In this document: positions 1 through 7,424 of the stretch, in pieces
How the letters are laid out: each line of letters begins with the position of its first letter
Position numbering within the stretch: the first letter of the stretch is position 1
Assembly (NCBI GenBank): GCA_028713595.1
Contig: JAQTNZ010000031.1
Coordinates: forward strand, 1 to 11,597
Direction: 5' to 3'
Length of the DNA: 11,597 bases
Origin: Methylovulum sp.
GTDB taxonomy: Bacteria > Pseudomonadota > Gammaproteobacteria > Methylococcales > Methylomonadaceae
Notes under the pieces: model-generated
What the model was told of the DNA's origin: nothing
The model's database searches: none
Seen by the model: the letters and a program-made list of their open reading frames with translations, nothing else
Translations under genes and position numbers: made by a program

Positions 1-249
1 GATGGCGACCAAAATCAAGGTGCCGCCCATGGTGGGCGTACCCGCTTTTTCATAATGCGATTGTGGCCCCAATTCGCGGATGCTTTGGCCTATTTTATTG
101 CCGCGCAAACGTCTGATCATCCAAGGGCCAATGATCAATGAAATTACCAATGAAGTCAGCACACCCAAAATGGCACGGAAAGTCAGGTAATGGAATACCC
201 GAAAACCGCCATCGACACTCATCAAATAATCCGCCAGATACAGTAACAT
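1..249 (-). CDS. mraY: Phospho-MurNAc-pentapeptide transferase MraY, N-terminal part (cut by window edge)
   Basis: MraY is the inner-membrane enzyme that moves phospho-MurNAc-pentapeptide from UDP to undecaprenyl phosphate, giving lipid I. Only the first 83 codons are present; the rest lies beyond position 1. The visible part matches the family: a start of the MLLYLADYL type, the segment FHYLTFRAI (residues 19-27), a first hydrophobic helix at about 22-44, and the conserved cytoplasmic motif KAGTPTMGG at 68-76. The ATG at 249 has AGGA about 9 bases upstream, and murF ends 15 bases before it, so it is the next gene in the dcw operon. The identification is strong despite the truncation. Confidence 0.95.
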   Translation of the reverse strand, partial: MLLYLADYLMSVDGGFRVFHYLTFRAILGVLTSLVISLIIGPWMIRRLRGNKIGQSIRELGPQSHYEKAGTPTMGGTLILVAI

Positions 250-264
250 TGCTTAATTCCTAGC

Positions 265-1629
265 CTAATTTCCAAACTGCCCAAGCAAAGCGGCAACCAC
301 ATGCTCCATGTGTTGCGCCCGTGAGCCCTTAACTAAAATAGTTTCATCGCCTTTCAGTTCCTGCTGCAAGGCCGCTATCAAATCCGTTTGATTGGCAAAA
401 AAATCCGCACCCGCACCAAAACGCGCCACGGCAAAACGGGCATCATCGCCGGTAGCCAATAACCTGACCACACCCCTATCCTTGATCAGTTGGCCTATTT
501 GCGTGTGCAGGGCGGCACTTTCCGAGCCTAATTCACCAAACGCCCCCAGCACCAACCAAGGCGTACCGCCAGCTTCCATCAACACAGCTAGTCCCGCCGC
601 CAGCGATGCCGCATTCGCGTTATAGGTGTCGTCGATAATCCGGTTGCCCAAACGCCCGCGCAAGGGCTGCAAACGCCCTTTTACCGATTGCACGTTCGCC
701 AAGCCACCAACAATTTGCGCCAAGCTTAAGCCCAAGGCCAAACCAGCTGCCGTGGCCGCCAAGGCGTTCAGGACATTATGCCGCCCCGCCAAGTTCAAGG
801 CCGCCTCCACCTCACCTTGTGGGGTGGTTAGACGGAATACGGTGCGGAAAGTTTGCCCGGAAAATTCACTGCGGATAGCATGGGCGCTAATATCGGCTGA
901 CCCTTGCAAACCAAACGACAACACTTTCCGGCCGCCTGCAAGGTTTTTCCAATACATAAAATAAGCGTCATCACTGTTAAGGACGGCGACCCCACCGGCT
1001 TTGAGCGTATCGATAATTTCGCCTTTGCCACGCGCCACCCCGTCCAAACTGCCAAAGCCTTCCAGATGGGCGGCCCCGGCATTGTTCAACACCACCACGT
1101 CCGCTTGCGCATAGCGGCTGGTATAAGCTATTTCTTGCGGATGGTTGGCGCCCATTTCAATCACCGCGAAACGGTGCGCGTCATTGATGCGCAACAAGGT
1201 CAACGGCACACCAATATCATTATTCAAATTGCCTTGGGTAAATAAAGTCTCACCCACCATCGCCAAAACGGCGGCAGTCATTTCCTTGACCGTGGTCTTG
1301 CCGTTGCTGCCGGTAATGCCGACCACTTGGCATAAAGCCTTACGCCGCCAAGCCCCTGCCAATTGCGCCAAGGCCAAGCGGCTATCCGCCACTACAATAT
1401 GGGGCAAGGCCGTAACCGCGCCAGGCTGGACAATAGCCGCAATCGCCCCAGCCTGTTCAGCCAGCCCGACAAATTCATTGCCATCAAAACGATCACCCTT
1501 GATAGCTACATATAACTGGCCTGCCTGCAAGGTGCGGGTGTCTATGCCGACCGAATGGATGGCGACATCAGCACCGTTATGCTGTCCGCCCACAACAGCG
1601 GCAATTTCACTCAATAACATAACCATCAT
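265..1629 (-). CDS. murF: UDP-MurNAc-tripeptide--D-Ala-D-Ala ligase MurF
   Basis: MurF is the cytoplasmic ATP-dependent ligase that adds D-Ala-D-Ala to UDP-MurNAc-tripeptide, completing the pentapeptide precursor. The protein has the three Mur ligase domains in order: an N-terminal substrate domain with GIDTRTL, a central ATPase domain with the P-loop GITGSNGKTT at about residues 105-114 followed by NNDIGVPLTL and EMGANHPQEI, and a C-terminal domain with DDTYNANAAS. At 454 residues it is close to the E. coli protein. I chose the ATG at 1629, which overlaps the murE stop in an ATGA arrangement typical of translational coupling. In-frame ATGs at 1638, 1626 and 1620 are alternatives, and no upstream Shine-Dalgarno decides clearly. 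It acts right after MurE on the same pathway. Confidence 0.95.
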   Translation of the reverse strand: MMVMLLSEIAAVVGGQHNGADVAIHSVGIDTRTLQAGQLYVAIKGDRFDGNEFVGLAEQAGAIAAIVQPGAVTALPHIVVADSRLALAQLAGAWRRKALCQVVGITGSNGKTTVKEMTAAVLAMVGETLFTQGNLNNDIGVPLTLLRINDAHRFAVIEMGANHPQEIAYTSRYAQADVVVLNNAGAAHLEGFGSLDGVARGKGEIIDTLKAGGVAVLNSDDAYFMYWKNLAGGRKVLSFGLQGSADISAHAIRSEFSGQTFRTVFRLTTPQGEVEAALNLAGRHNVLNALAATAAGLALGLSLAQIVGGLANVQSVKGRLQPLRGRLGNRIIDDTYNANAASLAAGLAVLMEAGGTPWLVLGAFGELGSESAALHTQIGQLIKDRGVVRLLATGDDARFAVARFGAGADFFANQTDLIAALQQELKGDETILVKGSRAQHMEHVVAALLGQFGN

Positions 1630-3104
1630 TTGCCCCATCTTGCCAGGGCATCAAGCACTATCTGTTGGTCACTAAACGGATATTTCACACCTTGAATGTC
1701 CTGATAATCTTCATGGCCTTTACCCGCCACCACAATACAATCCTCTTCACTGGCCCTGGCTATCGCGCTGTGTATGGCCTGTTCACGGTTTGCCAGCACT
1801 TCGGTCTTGCTGGCATCACAACCGGCCAAAATATCCTTGACGATGCTGGCACTGTCTTCAAATCGGGGGTTGTCATCGGTGACAATCACATAATCCGCCC
1901 GTTGTCCGGCACAAGCGCCCATCAGCGGACGTTTGCCGCTATCGCGGTTGCCACCACAGCCAAACACCACCCACAAGGCGCCTTGACAATGCTTACGCGC
2001 ACTGCGCAAGACTTTATCCAAAGCATCAGGTGTATGGGCGTAATCAACAAAAACTAAGGGCTGTTGAGTGCCGCCAAAACATTCCATACGTCCGCAAATG
2101 GCTTGCAGACGAGCCAATTTTTCAATGGCCAGCCCAAAAGGCTCGCCCATTGCCAACATCGCCGCCAACACCAACAAGACATTTTCGACATTAAAATCGC
2201 CATATAATGGCGCTTTGATGGTTTCCCTGACAGAACGCCAAGCCACTGTCAATTCAAGGCCATCAGCATGGGCGTAGCTATTGGAAACTTGTAGGGTCTC
2301 ACCTTTCGCCAGCGTTTTCCCATGCCGACTGACTCCCCAAATCACCGCCGAGGCCGGCGTTTCGGCAAGCATCCGCCCGCTACCCTCGGCATCAAGGTTG
2401 ATGACCACAAATTCCAGCCCGGGCTGTTTTAACAACAACAACTTAGCTTCCAGATACGCTTCCATCGTGCCATGATAATCCAGGTGGTCGTGGGTGAGAT
2501 TAGTGAACACCACCCCCTTAAAATTCACGCCATTGATACGTCCTTGCGCCAAACCGTGCGAGGAAACCTCCATCGCCACCGCTTGCTTGCCTTGGCTTTG
2601 TAAATTGGCCAACAATTGTTGGACGGCTAAGGCATCGGGGGTAGTATTGGCGGTTTTGGCAAGCTGCCCCCATTCGCCCCAGCCCAGCGTACCGATAATG
2701 CCGCATGCATCGAGCGTTTGCGCCAAAAATTGGCTGCATGAGGTTTTGCCATTGGTTCCGGTAATGCCGATCACTGCCATTTTTTGCGATGGTTGCCCAT
2801 AAAAGCGGGCGGCAAGTTGGCCTAGATTATCGCTTAAACCGTCAATAGCTAATGTTGGCACAGCCGTGATGGTGGTCGCCAACGCGGCCCCGTTTCCGGC
2901 GGGATCATAAAGGATTAATGGCGCACCTTGGGCAATGGCCTGCCCGGCATGGCTCAAACCATGCTGTTGGCTGCCATTCAGGGCGATAAAGGTATCGCCT
3001 GGCCGAATTTGGCGGCTGTCCAATGCCAAGCCATTCACCCACAGAATGGCCAATTCTGGAGGCGGGGCGGGAACCAGTCCATCTAACAAAGCGTGTAGGT
3101 TCAT
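1626..3104 (-). CDS. murE: UDP-MurNAc-L-Ala-D-Glu--meso-DAP ligase MurE
   Basis: MurE adds the third stem-peptide residue to UDP-MurNAc-L-Ala-D-Glu in the cytoplasm. The 492-residue protein has the Mur ligase domains in order. The ATP loop TGTNGKTS is at 115-122. The lysine expected to be carbamylated lies in the EAK segment at about 221. DNPR is at 411-414, and GKGHEDYQ at 461-468. DNPR is the established signature for meso-diaminopimelate rather than lysine, so the cell wall is inferred to be of the usual Gram-negative type. The start is the ATG nine bases after the ftsI stop. I see no convincing Shine-Dalgarno, which suggests coupling to ftsI translation. The end overlaps the chosen murF start by four bases. 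Confidence 0.97.
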   Translation of the reverse strand: MNLHALLDGLVPAPPPELAILWVNGLALDSRQIRPGDTFIALNGSQQHGLSHAGQAIAQGAPLILYDPAGNGAALATTITAVPTLAIDGLSDNLGQLAARFYGQPSQKMAVIGITGTNGKTSCSQFLAQTLDACGIIGTLGWGEWGQLAKTANTTPDALAVQQLLANLQSQGKQAVAMEVSSHGLAQGRINGVNFKGVVFTNLTHDHLDYHGTMEAYLEAKLLLLKQPGLEFVVINLDAEGSGRMLAETPASAVIWGVSRHGKTLAKGETLQVSNSYAHADGLELTVAWRSVRETIKAPLYGDFNVENVLLVLAAMLAMGEPFGLAIEKLARLQAICGRMECFGGTQQPLVFVDYAHTPDALDKVLRSARKHCQGALWVVFGCGGNRDSGKRPLMGACAGQRADYVIVTDDNPRFEDSASIVKDILAGCDASKTEVLANREQAIHSAIARASEEDCIVVAGKGHEDYQDIQGVKYPFSDQQIVLDALARWGK

Positions 3105-3113
3105 TGGCGTGTG

Positions 3114-4961
3114 TTATTGGAGTTGTTGGGTTAATAAAATGGGCATGGTTTCCACTTGGTCTGGAGCCACATCGAGTATCCGTAACGCGCCGGTCATCAC
3201 TCTGGAAAACACGGGGGCGGACACCAAGCCACCGTAGTATTGCCCGGCGGACGGTTCGTCGATCATGACCACCATCACCAGACGCGGATCTCTTGCCGGG
3301 GCTATGCCTGCAAACACCGAGAAATATTTTTTCGCCATATAACCGCCGCGACCACCGGATTTTTTTACCGTACCGGTTTTGCCCGCGACCGTGTAGCCAT
3401 CGACCCTCGCCTCATAAGCCGTACCGTCTTTGGTGATAACCTGTTCCATCATGGCTCTGACACTACGCGCAGTTTTTACCGAAAACACCCGCTGTGCGCC
3501 ATCGTCTTCTTCCCGTTTTAGCAAACTGACAGAATGCAACACGCCATCATCAGCCAAGGCGGTATAGGCTCTCGCCAATTGCAAGGCGGAGGTGCTCAGG
3601 CCGTAACCAAACGACAAGGTGGCGCGTGCAAAATCATTTAAGCGATGGTAGTCAATCAAACTGCCGTTGGCTTCACCGGGAAAACCGGTTTTTGCCGAAC
3701 TGCCAAAACCAAGCTTGCGGTAAACACCCCAAAAATATTTAGGCGGCATCCTAAGCGCCATTTGGCTAACGGCGATGTTGCTGGATTTTTTGATCACCTT
3801 GGTCAAATCCATCGTGCCATAATTATGCACATCCTTAACTGTGCGGTGGCCTATGGAAAAACTGCCATTGGTATAAAACATATCCGTCAGCCTGACATAG
3901 CCGCCTTCAAGACCGGCCGCCACCACAAACGGCTTGACCGTTGAACCTGGCTCAAACACATCATTGATGGCGCGGTTACGGTAAGAGCTTTTTTGTTTGG
4001 TGTTAGGATTGAATGAAGGCTGGTTGGTCGCCGCTAACAACTCGCCGGTTTTGGCATCTAAAATCACCAACACACCCGTTTTGGCCTTGTTTTCCGCAAC
4101 CGCCCGCTCCAATTCCCGATACGCCAGATATTGGATGCGCTCATCAATGCTTAATTCGATATCCTTGCCTTTGACGGCTTCCTTACTGTCGGTCACGGCA
4201 ACCACATGCCCTTGCCCGTCCTTGATCACCCGCTTGCTGCCGGAAATGCCTTGCAAGGTTTTTTCATAACCGGCCTCCACCCCTTCCTGACCAACATCTT
4301 TAGCATCGGTAAAACCCAACAAATGCGCAGCCACCTCACGGGTGGGATAAAAGCGTTTATATTCCGGTTCGATAAAAATGCCGGCGACCTTTAAGGTCTT
4401 GATTTGCTCTCCAATCGAAGGGTCAATCCTACGCGCCAGATAGACAAATTGCCGGGGTTTGTCAGCTTTGACCAAACCGGCCACCTTACCAACCGGCAAA
4501 GACAGCAATTTTTCGATTTGCGCGATTTTCAGGTCTTTTTCTTTTTTATAATCATTGAGCACCTGAAGCTTTTCCTCTTCAGTCATCTTCATTTCTTTTT
4601 CTAAATGGAGTTGCTCTTTTTTAAGCTTGCGGAAAGCCTTTTCCATTTGCTTAACCCGCGCCTCATCATCTTTTTTGACTTCATAGGCGTTGATAATAAT
4701 GGAATGCACGGGTGTACTGACTGCCAACGGTTCGCCGTTACGATCCTTAATCATGCCCCGCGATGCCATAATCGTCTGCACACCGACATGCTCGTAGACA
4801 TTTTCCAATTTGCTGTCATATTGGTAAACGAGCTGAAGGTAAACTGCACGACCGATCAGCACCACCATACACAGCATCATAAAAACAAGCAGGAAACGTC
4901 TTCTGCCCGTAAAATCCGTATTCGGCACAGGTGCTGTTTTTTTCAATCGGAAGTCGATCAT
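3114..4961 (-). CDS. ftsI: Septal peptidoglycan transpeptidase FtsI (PBP3) with a charged insertion
   Basis: FtsI is the class B penicillin-binding protein that crosslinks septal peptidoglycan together with FtsW. The 615-residue protein has a short cytoplasmic tail, one membrane helix at about 22-44, a periplasmic pedestal domain starting around RGMIKDRNG (68-76), and a transpeptidase domain with all three active-site motifs: STVK at 340-343 (nucleophile S340), SSN at 393-395 and KTG at 528-530. It is longer than the E. coli protein (588). The extra length lies mostly between residues about 96 and 153, a run rich in Lys, Glu and Leu that looks helical or coiled-coil and replaces a short uncharged stretch. 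The ATG at 4961 lies 7 bases after ftsL and has no clear Shine-Dalgarno. The active site is intact, so I expect a working enzyme. Confidence 0.97.
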   Translation of the reverse strand: MIDFRLKKTAPVPNTDFTGRRRFLLVFMMLCMVVLIGRAVYLQLVYQYDSKLENVYEHVGVQTIMASRGMIKDRNGEPLAVSTPVHSIIINAYEVKKDDEARVKQMEKAFRKLKKEQLHLEKEMKMTEEEKLQVLNDYKKEKDLKIAQIEKLLSLPVGKVAGLVKADKPRQFVYLARRIDPSIGEQIKTLKVAGIFIEPEYKRFYPTREVAAHLLGFTDAKDVGQEGVEAGYEKTLQGISGSKRVIKDGQGHVVAVTDSKEAVKGKDIELSIDERIQYLAYRELERAVAENKAKTGVLVILDAKTGELLAATNQPSFNPNTKQKSSYRNRAINDVFEPGSTVKPFVVAAGLEGGYVRLTDMFYTNGSFSIGHRTVKDVHNYGTMDLTKVIKKSSNIAVSQMALRMPPKYFWGVYRKLGFGSSAKTGFPGEANGSLIDYHRLNDFARATLSFGYGLSTSALQLARAYTALADDGVLHSVSLLKREEDDGAQRVFSVKTARSVRAMMEQVITKDGTAYEARVDGYTVAGKTGTVKKSGGRGGYMAKKYFSVFAGIAPARDPRLVMVVMIDEPSAGQYYGGLVSAPVFSRVMTGALRILDVAPDQVETMPILLTQQLQ

Positions 4962-4968
4962 TCAGGCA

Positions 4969-5241
4969 TTAAGGTTTGAGATAAATAATTTCTTCCCGCT
5001 TAGGGACTACCAGCTTAAGCTGGTTCAGCGCGGCGGACTCGACCCGATTTTCTTCCAAGAGCATGGTGATCTCCAATTGCACTTGCCCCCACTCGATTTC
5101 ATATTGGTCAAGAGCCGCCTGTTGCTGTTGGATTTCAATAAAGACCAAACGGGTGCTGTACTGGTAATAGACCACCGCTATCGCCGACACCAACAAGGCC
5201 ATAAACAACAGGCCTATCCCCAACACCCGCCATGCCGCCAT
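4969..5241 (-). CDS. ftsL: Cell division protein FtsL
   Basis: FtsL is a small bitopic membrane protein that forms the FtsQ-FtsL-FtsB complex, which activates FtsWI at the septum. The 90 residues show the family layout: a short N-terminus, a transmembrane helix at about 5-26, then a heptad-like, Gln/Glu/Leu-rich coiled coil at roughly 33-70, and a C-terminal tail with VVPKREEIIYLKP. FtsL sequences diverge strongly, so position between rsmH and ftsI is a large part of the evidence. Its ATG overlaps the rsmH stop in a TAATG arrangement, and a GGAGAAGG Shine-Dalgarno lies just upstream inside the end of rsmH, which suggests coupled but efficient initiation. Confidence 0.93.
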   Translation of the reverse strand: MAAWRVLGIGLLFMALLVSAIAVVYYQYSTRLVFIEIQQQQAALDQYEIEWGQVQLEITMLLEENRVESAALNQLKLVVPKREEIIYLKP

Positions 5242-6167
5242 TATGCCTTCTCCGCGACCCGCATAACGGCACTGCGCGAACGGACATTGTGCGCAACCTC
5301 TTGTTCGCTGGCCTTGATGGCCTTACCGCCTTTTTTTAAAACACCTTTAGTAATGTCGGCCTCTTTAATGGGAAATTTGCCCGGATTGTATTTTGCGCCG
5401 GATTCGGCACGAAAAAAACGTTTGACTATCCGGTCTTCAAGGGAATGGAAAGAAATGACCACCAACCGCCCGCCTGGCTTCAACAAATCCATAGCGTGCA
5501 ACAAAACCTGTTTAAGTTCGTCCAATTCGCTGTTGACAACAATCCGTATCGCCTGAAAAGAACGGGTTGCAGGATGCTTGTGCTTTTCCCTAATAGGGAC
5601 TGCCTCTTCGATCAGTTTTGCCAATTGCCTTGTCGTGGTCAATGGCGCTTGTAGGCGCTGTCCGATAATTGCCCTGGCAATACGCCGCGCAAAACGCTCT
5701 TCGCCATAGTCAAACAAAGCCGCCACCAAATCGGGTTCTGACACTTGCGCCAGCCATTGGGCGGCGGACAGTCCGGCAGACCTGTCCATACGCATATCCA
5801 GGGGGCCATCGTGCAAAAAACTGAAACCACGTTCGGGATTGTCAAGTTGTGGCGAGGAAACGCCCAAGTCGATTAAGATACCATCAACCTGCCCAGCCAC
5901 TTGTTCAATGACAGTGCCCGTATGCAGTTGTGAAAAACAGGCGTGGACTAAGGTAAAGCGCGGATCCTGTTGCAAAAACTGGGCAGTGGCCGAACCGATG
6001 GCATCCAAATCCCGATCCAACGCCAGCAGCCGCCCGCCCTCACCCAATTGCGCCAAAATAGCTTGGCTATGCCCCCCGCGCCCAAACGTACAATCCACAT
6101 ACAGACCGTCTGCCCTAATCGCCAACTGCTCCAATGCTTCCGCCAGCATGACGGGCAAATGTTCCAC
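5241..6167 (-). CDS. rsmH: 16S rRNA m4C1402 N4-methyltransferase RsmH (MraW)
   Basis: RsmH uses S-adenosylmethionine to methylate N4 of C1402 in the decoding centre of 16S rRNA. The 308-residue protein carries the SAM-binding motif FGRGGHS at 28-34, LDRD at 50-53, ILIDLGVSSPQLDNPERG at 97-114, and ISFHSLEDR in the C-terminal part. The start is a GTG at 6167 with GAGGA eight bases upstream, which is a much better start than any internal ATG. It lies 13 bases after mraZ. RsmI, which methylates the 2'-O of the same nucleotide, is encoded only about 1.3 kb upstream in this window, so both enzymes for m4Cm1402 are near neighbours. Confidence 0.97.
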   Translation of the reverse strand: MEHLPVMLAEALEQLAIRADGLYVDCTFGRGGHSQAILAQLGEGGRLLALDRDLDAIGSATAQFLQQDPRFTLVHACFSQLHTGTVIEQVAGQVDGILIDLGVSSPQLDNPERGFSFLHDGPLDMRMDRSAGLSAAQWLAQVSEPDLVAALFDYGEERFARRIARAIIGQRLQAPLTTTRQLAKLIEEAVPIREKHKHPATRSFQAIRIVVNSELDELKQVLLHAMDLLKPGGRLVVISFHSLEDRIVKRFFRAESGAKYNPGKFPIKEADITKGVLKKGGKAIKASEQEVAHNVRSRSAVMRVAEKA

Positions 6168-6180
6168 TTACTAATCCTCA

Positions 6181-6648
6181 TTAAAATGATAAATGCCCCA
6201 AGTCCTCGACACCTTCGTTATCGTTGCTGTCCAACCAATCCTGTTCTTTGGCATTCCAAGCGGCTTCATGCCAAATCTCAAACTTGTCAAGTTGCCCCAC
6301 CAAGACAAGTTTTTTGTCCATGCCGGCAAAAGCCCGCAGCTTTTCGGGTAACAAAATACGGCCTTGGCTGTCCATTTCACATTCGGAGGCATTGCCGATC
6401 AGAAAACGCCTAAGCTTGCCTGCGGCTTTATTCAGGGTAGGCAGTTGCCTGATCGTGTTTTCAAGCTTTTCCCATTCCGGCAAAGGGTACAACCACAAGC
6501 ACCCGCTTTCCCCCGTACAACGCTCATTAACGGCGACAGTGACAATCATCTGGCGTTGGCAACACTGCTGTAAGACTTCCCGATAACGGGTGGGAATGGC
6601 AATACGCCCTTTGTCATCGAGATTGATTGAACTGATGCCGCGAAACAA
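6181..6648 (-). CDS. mraZ: Transcriptional regulator MraZ (TTG start)
   Basis: MraZ is a ring-forming DNA-binding protein that represses its own dcw operon in E. coli. The 155-residue form chosen here begins FRGISSINLDDKGRIAIPTRYR after the initiator residue in the usual way (split: FRG at 2-4, the first SpoVT/AbrB repeat around DDKGRIAIP) and has the second repeat at DSQGRILLPEKLR. The start is a TTG at 6648 with GGTGG-type bases upstream. The open frame continues upstream to an ATG at 6699, but that extra 17-residue stretch is Trp-rich, unlike the family, would cover the TGGG repeat region, and would leave only about 12 bases of leader from the predicted promoter. The TTG start is therefore preferred, though the ATG is not excluded. 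Confidence 0.92.
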   Translation of the reverse strand: MFRGISSINLDDKGRIAIPTRYREVLQQCCQRQMIVTVAVNERCTGESGCLWLYPLPEWEKLENTIRQLPTLNKAAGKLRRFLIGNASECEMDSQGRILLPEKLRAFAGMDKKLVLVGQLDKFEIWHEAAWNAKEQDWLDSNDNEGVEDLGHLSF

Positions 6649-6650
6649 AA

Positions 6651-6687
6651 CCCACCCCAATTCCCAAAAAATCCATTTTTTTACCCA
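6651..6687 (-). promoter_or_regulatory. Candidate MraZ boxes (TGGG repeats)
   Basis: Read on the minus strand, this stretch contains five TGGG or TGGA units, with the T at 6687, 6675, 6666, 6659 and 6654. E. coli MraZ binds TGGG units spaced nine bases apart. Here only the 6675/6666 pair has exactly that spacing; the others are 12, 7 and 5 bases apart. The position between the predicted transcription start and the mraZ start codon suits autoregulation. The irregular spacing makes this a candidate only. Confidence 0.4.
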
Positions 6688-6717
6688 TTTACACCACATT
6701 TAACCCTAATTAAGCGC

Positions 6718-6746
6718 ACTATAGATTCCATTCAACAGTTAGTCAA
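6718..6746 (-). promoter_or_regulatory. Sigma-70 promoter of the mraZ/dcw operon
   Basis: On the minus strand a -35 TTGACT (6746-6741) and a -10 TATAGT (6723-6718) are separated by exactly 17 bases, matching the sigma-70 consensus at 5 of 6 positions each. Transcription would start near 6711, leaving a leader of about 63 bases before the TTG start of mraZ, with the TGGG repeats inside it. No other promoter as good is visible further down the operon. Confidence 0.75.
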
Positions 6747-6994
6747 GAATGATTTTGGATTGAAATCTTGCTTTTTTGACAATAACTTACAAAGCCTTGG
6801 CGGACAGCATGGGCAATATGCGGGCAATGTTGACAAATCTCAAGATTTATCAATAAAGTGAGCCATTTTAGTGCAGGGGATTTTCGGAATAAAGAATGGA
6901 TGCCGCAAGGGCTTAAGATCGGGGTGTCATATATCTGTAACAGAAAAAGGACGTGATGCACCCTATAAATGGTATTAATTCACAAATCACACAT
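6747..6994. other. Spacer between rnpB and the mraZ promoter
   Basis: About 250 bases with no credible gene. A minus-strand reading frame at 6743-6961 (72 codons) has no Shine-Dalgarno, overlaps the mraZ -35, and encodes no recognisable protein. The spacer contains a near-perfect dyad at 6830-6853 and, beside it, two direct copies of GGGCAAT (6811-6817 and 6822-6828). It is more AT-rich than the neighbouring genes, as expected for a regulatory spacer. Confidence 0.6.
6830..6853. repeat. 24-bp near-palindrome, possible operator or plus-strand promoter
   Basis: The half-sites TTGACAAATCT (6830-6840) and AGATTTATCAA (6843-6853) are inverted copies with a single mismatch, separated by CA. The left arm is also a perfect -35 (TTGACA, 6830-6835), and TAAAGT (6854-6859) lies 18 bases downstream as a 4-of-6 match to a -10. 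The site may therefore be a plus-strand promoter with an overlapping operator. The direction would oppose rnpB, and no gene is seen downstream on that strand before rnpB. Confidence 0.45.
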
Positions 6995-7014
6995 AAAAAA
7001 AGCGGTAAAGCTCT
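6995..7014 (-). terminator. Weak intrinsic terminator after rnpB
   Basis: On the minus strand, AGAGC (7014-7010) can pair with GCTTT (7003-6999), with one G-T wobble and a six-base loop, followed by a run of seven T that partly overlaps the stem. It lies 11 bases beyond the end of the RNase P RNA. The stem is short, so some read-through toward mraZ is possible. Confidence 0.5.
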
Positions 7015-7024
7015 AGTAAGAAGA

Positions 7025-7370
7025 AAGAGTTGACCTGTAAGCCGGGTTCTGTCGAGAACAGCCATTCATCTAGGCTGCAAGTCACCTTACAGCTCAAGCA
7101 ATCTACCCAGGAACCGCGCGGGCCACGCGTCTGTCCCTCTATTTGATCTTGCTCCGGGTGGGGTTTACCCTGCCACACCTGTTACCAGTTGCGCGGTGCG
7201 CTCTTACCGCACCTTTTCACCCTTACCTGCCTAAGACAGGCGGTTTATTTTCTGCGGCACTTTCCGTAGGTTCACACCTCCCAGGCGTTACCTGGCACCC
7301 TGCCCAGTGGAGCCCGGACTTTCCTCCATTTTATCGCAAGGATAAAACAGCGACTGCTCGGTCAACTCTT
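7025..7370 (-). ncRNA. rnpB: RNase P RNA (type A)
   Basis: This is the catalytic RNA of ribonuclease P, which cuts the 5' leader from tRNA precursors together with the RnpA protein. On the minus strand the conserved blocks appear in order: GGAGGAAAGTCCGGGCTCC near the 5' side, CAGGGTGCCAGGTAACGCCT, GGTAAGGGTGAAA with GTGCGGTAAGAGCGCACCG, GGTAAACCCCACCCGGAGCAA (the GGU loop that pairs with tRNA CCA; written here as adjoining parts of one block), and CCTAGATGAATG with GACAGAACCCGGCTTA near the 3' end. The ends were set by the P1 helix: AAGAGTTGACC at the 5' end pairs perfectly over 11 bp with GGTCAACTCTT at the 3' end. A length of about 346 nt is normal for a type A RNA. Exact ends may differ by a few bases. 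Confidence 0.96.
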
Positions 7371-7379
7371 CCATCCGCC

Positions 7380-7385
7380 AGTATA
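7380..7385 (-). promoter_or_regulatory. Probable -10 element of rnpB
   Basis: On the minus strand TATACT lies nine bases before the 5' side of the P1 helix, so initiation about seven bases downstream would fall at or just before the RNA end. No good -35 is visible around 7403-7408 (AACATT). The element sits in the 54-base gap between rsmI and rnpB, so rnpB probably has its own start as well as possible read-through from rsmI. Confidence 0.55.
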
Positions 7386-7424
7386 ACATATTTGTTTATT
7401 TAAATGTTGCCTGACTTTAATATT

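Noticed and set aside
4605..4979. 124-codon plus-strand reading frame opposite the 5' part of ftsI
   Set aside because: It lies antisense to a clearly conserved gene, has no Shine-Dalgarno, and its translation has no recognisable domain. Similar frames opposite murF, murE and rsmH are also antisense shadows.
6811..6828. Two direct copies of GGGCAAT, considered as regulator-binding repeats
   Set aside because: Seven-base copies eleven bases apart are too short and too few to support a site without comparison to other genomes.
6743..6961. Minus-strand reading frame of 72 codons upstream of mraZ
   Set aside because: It overlaps the -35 of the mraZ promoter, lacks a ribosome binding site and has no protein-like features beyond chance.
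7143..7403. Plus-strand reading frame of 86 codons
   Set aside because: It lies antisense within rnpB, whose conserved RNA blocks fully explain this stretch.
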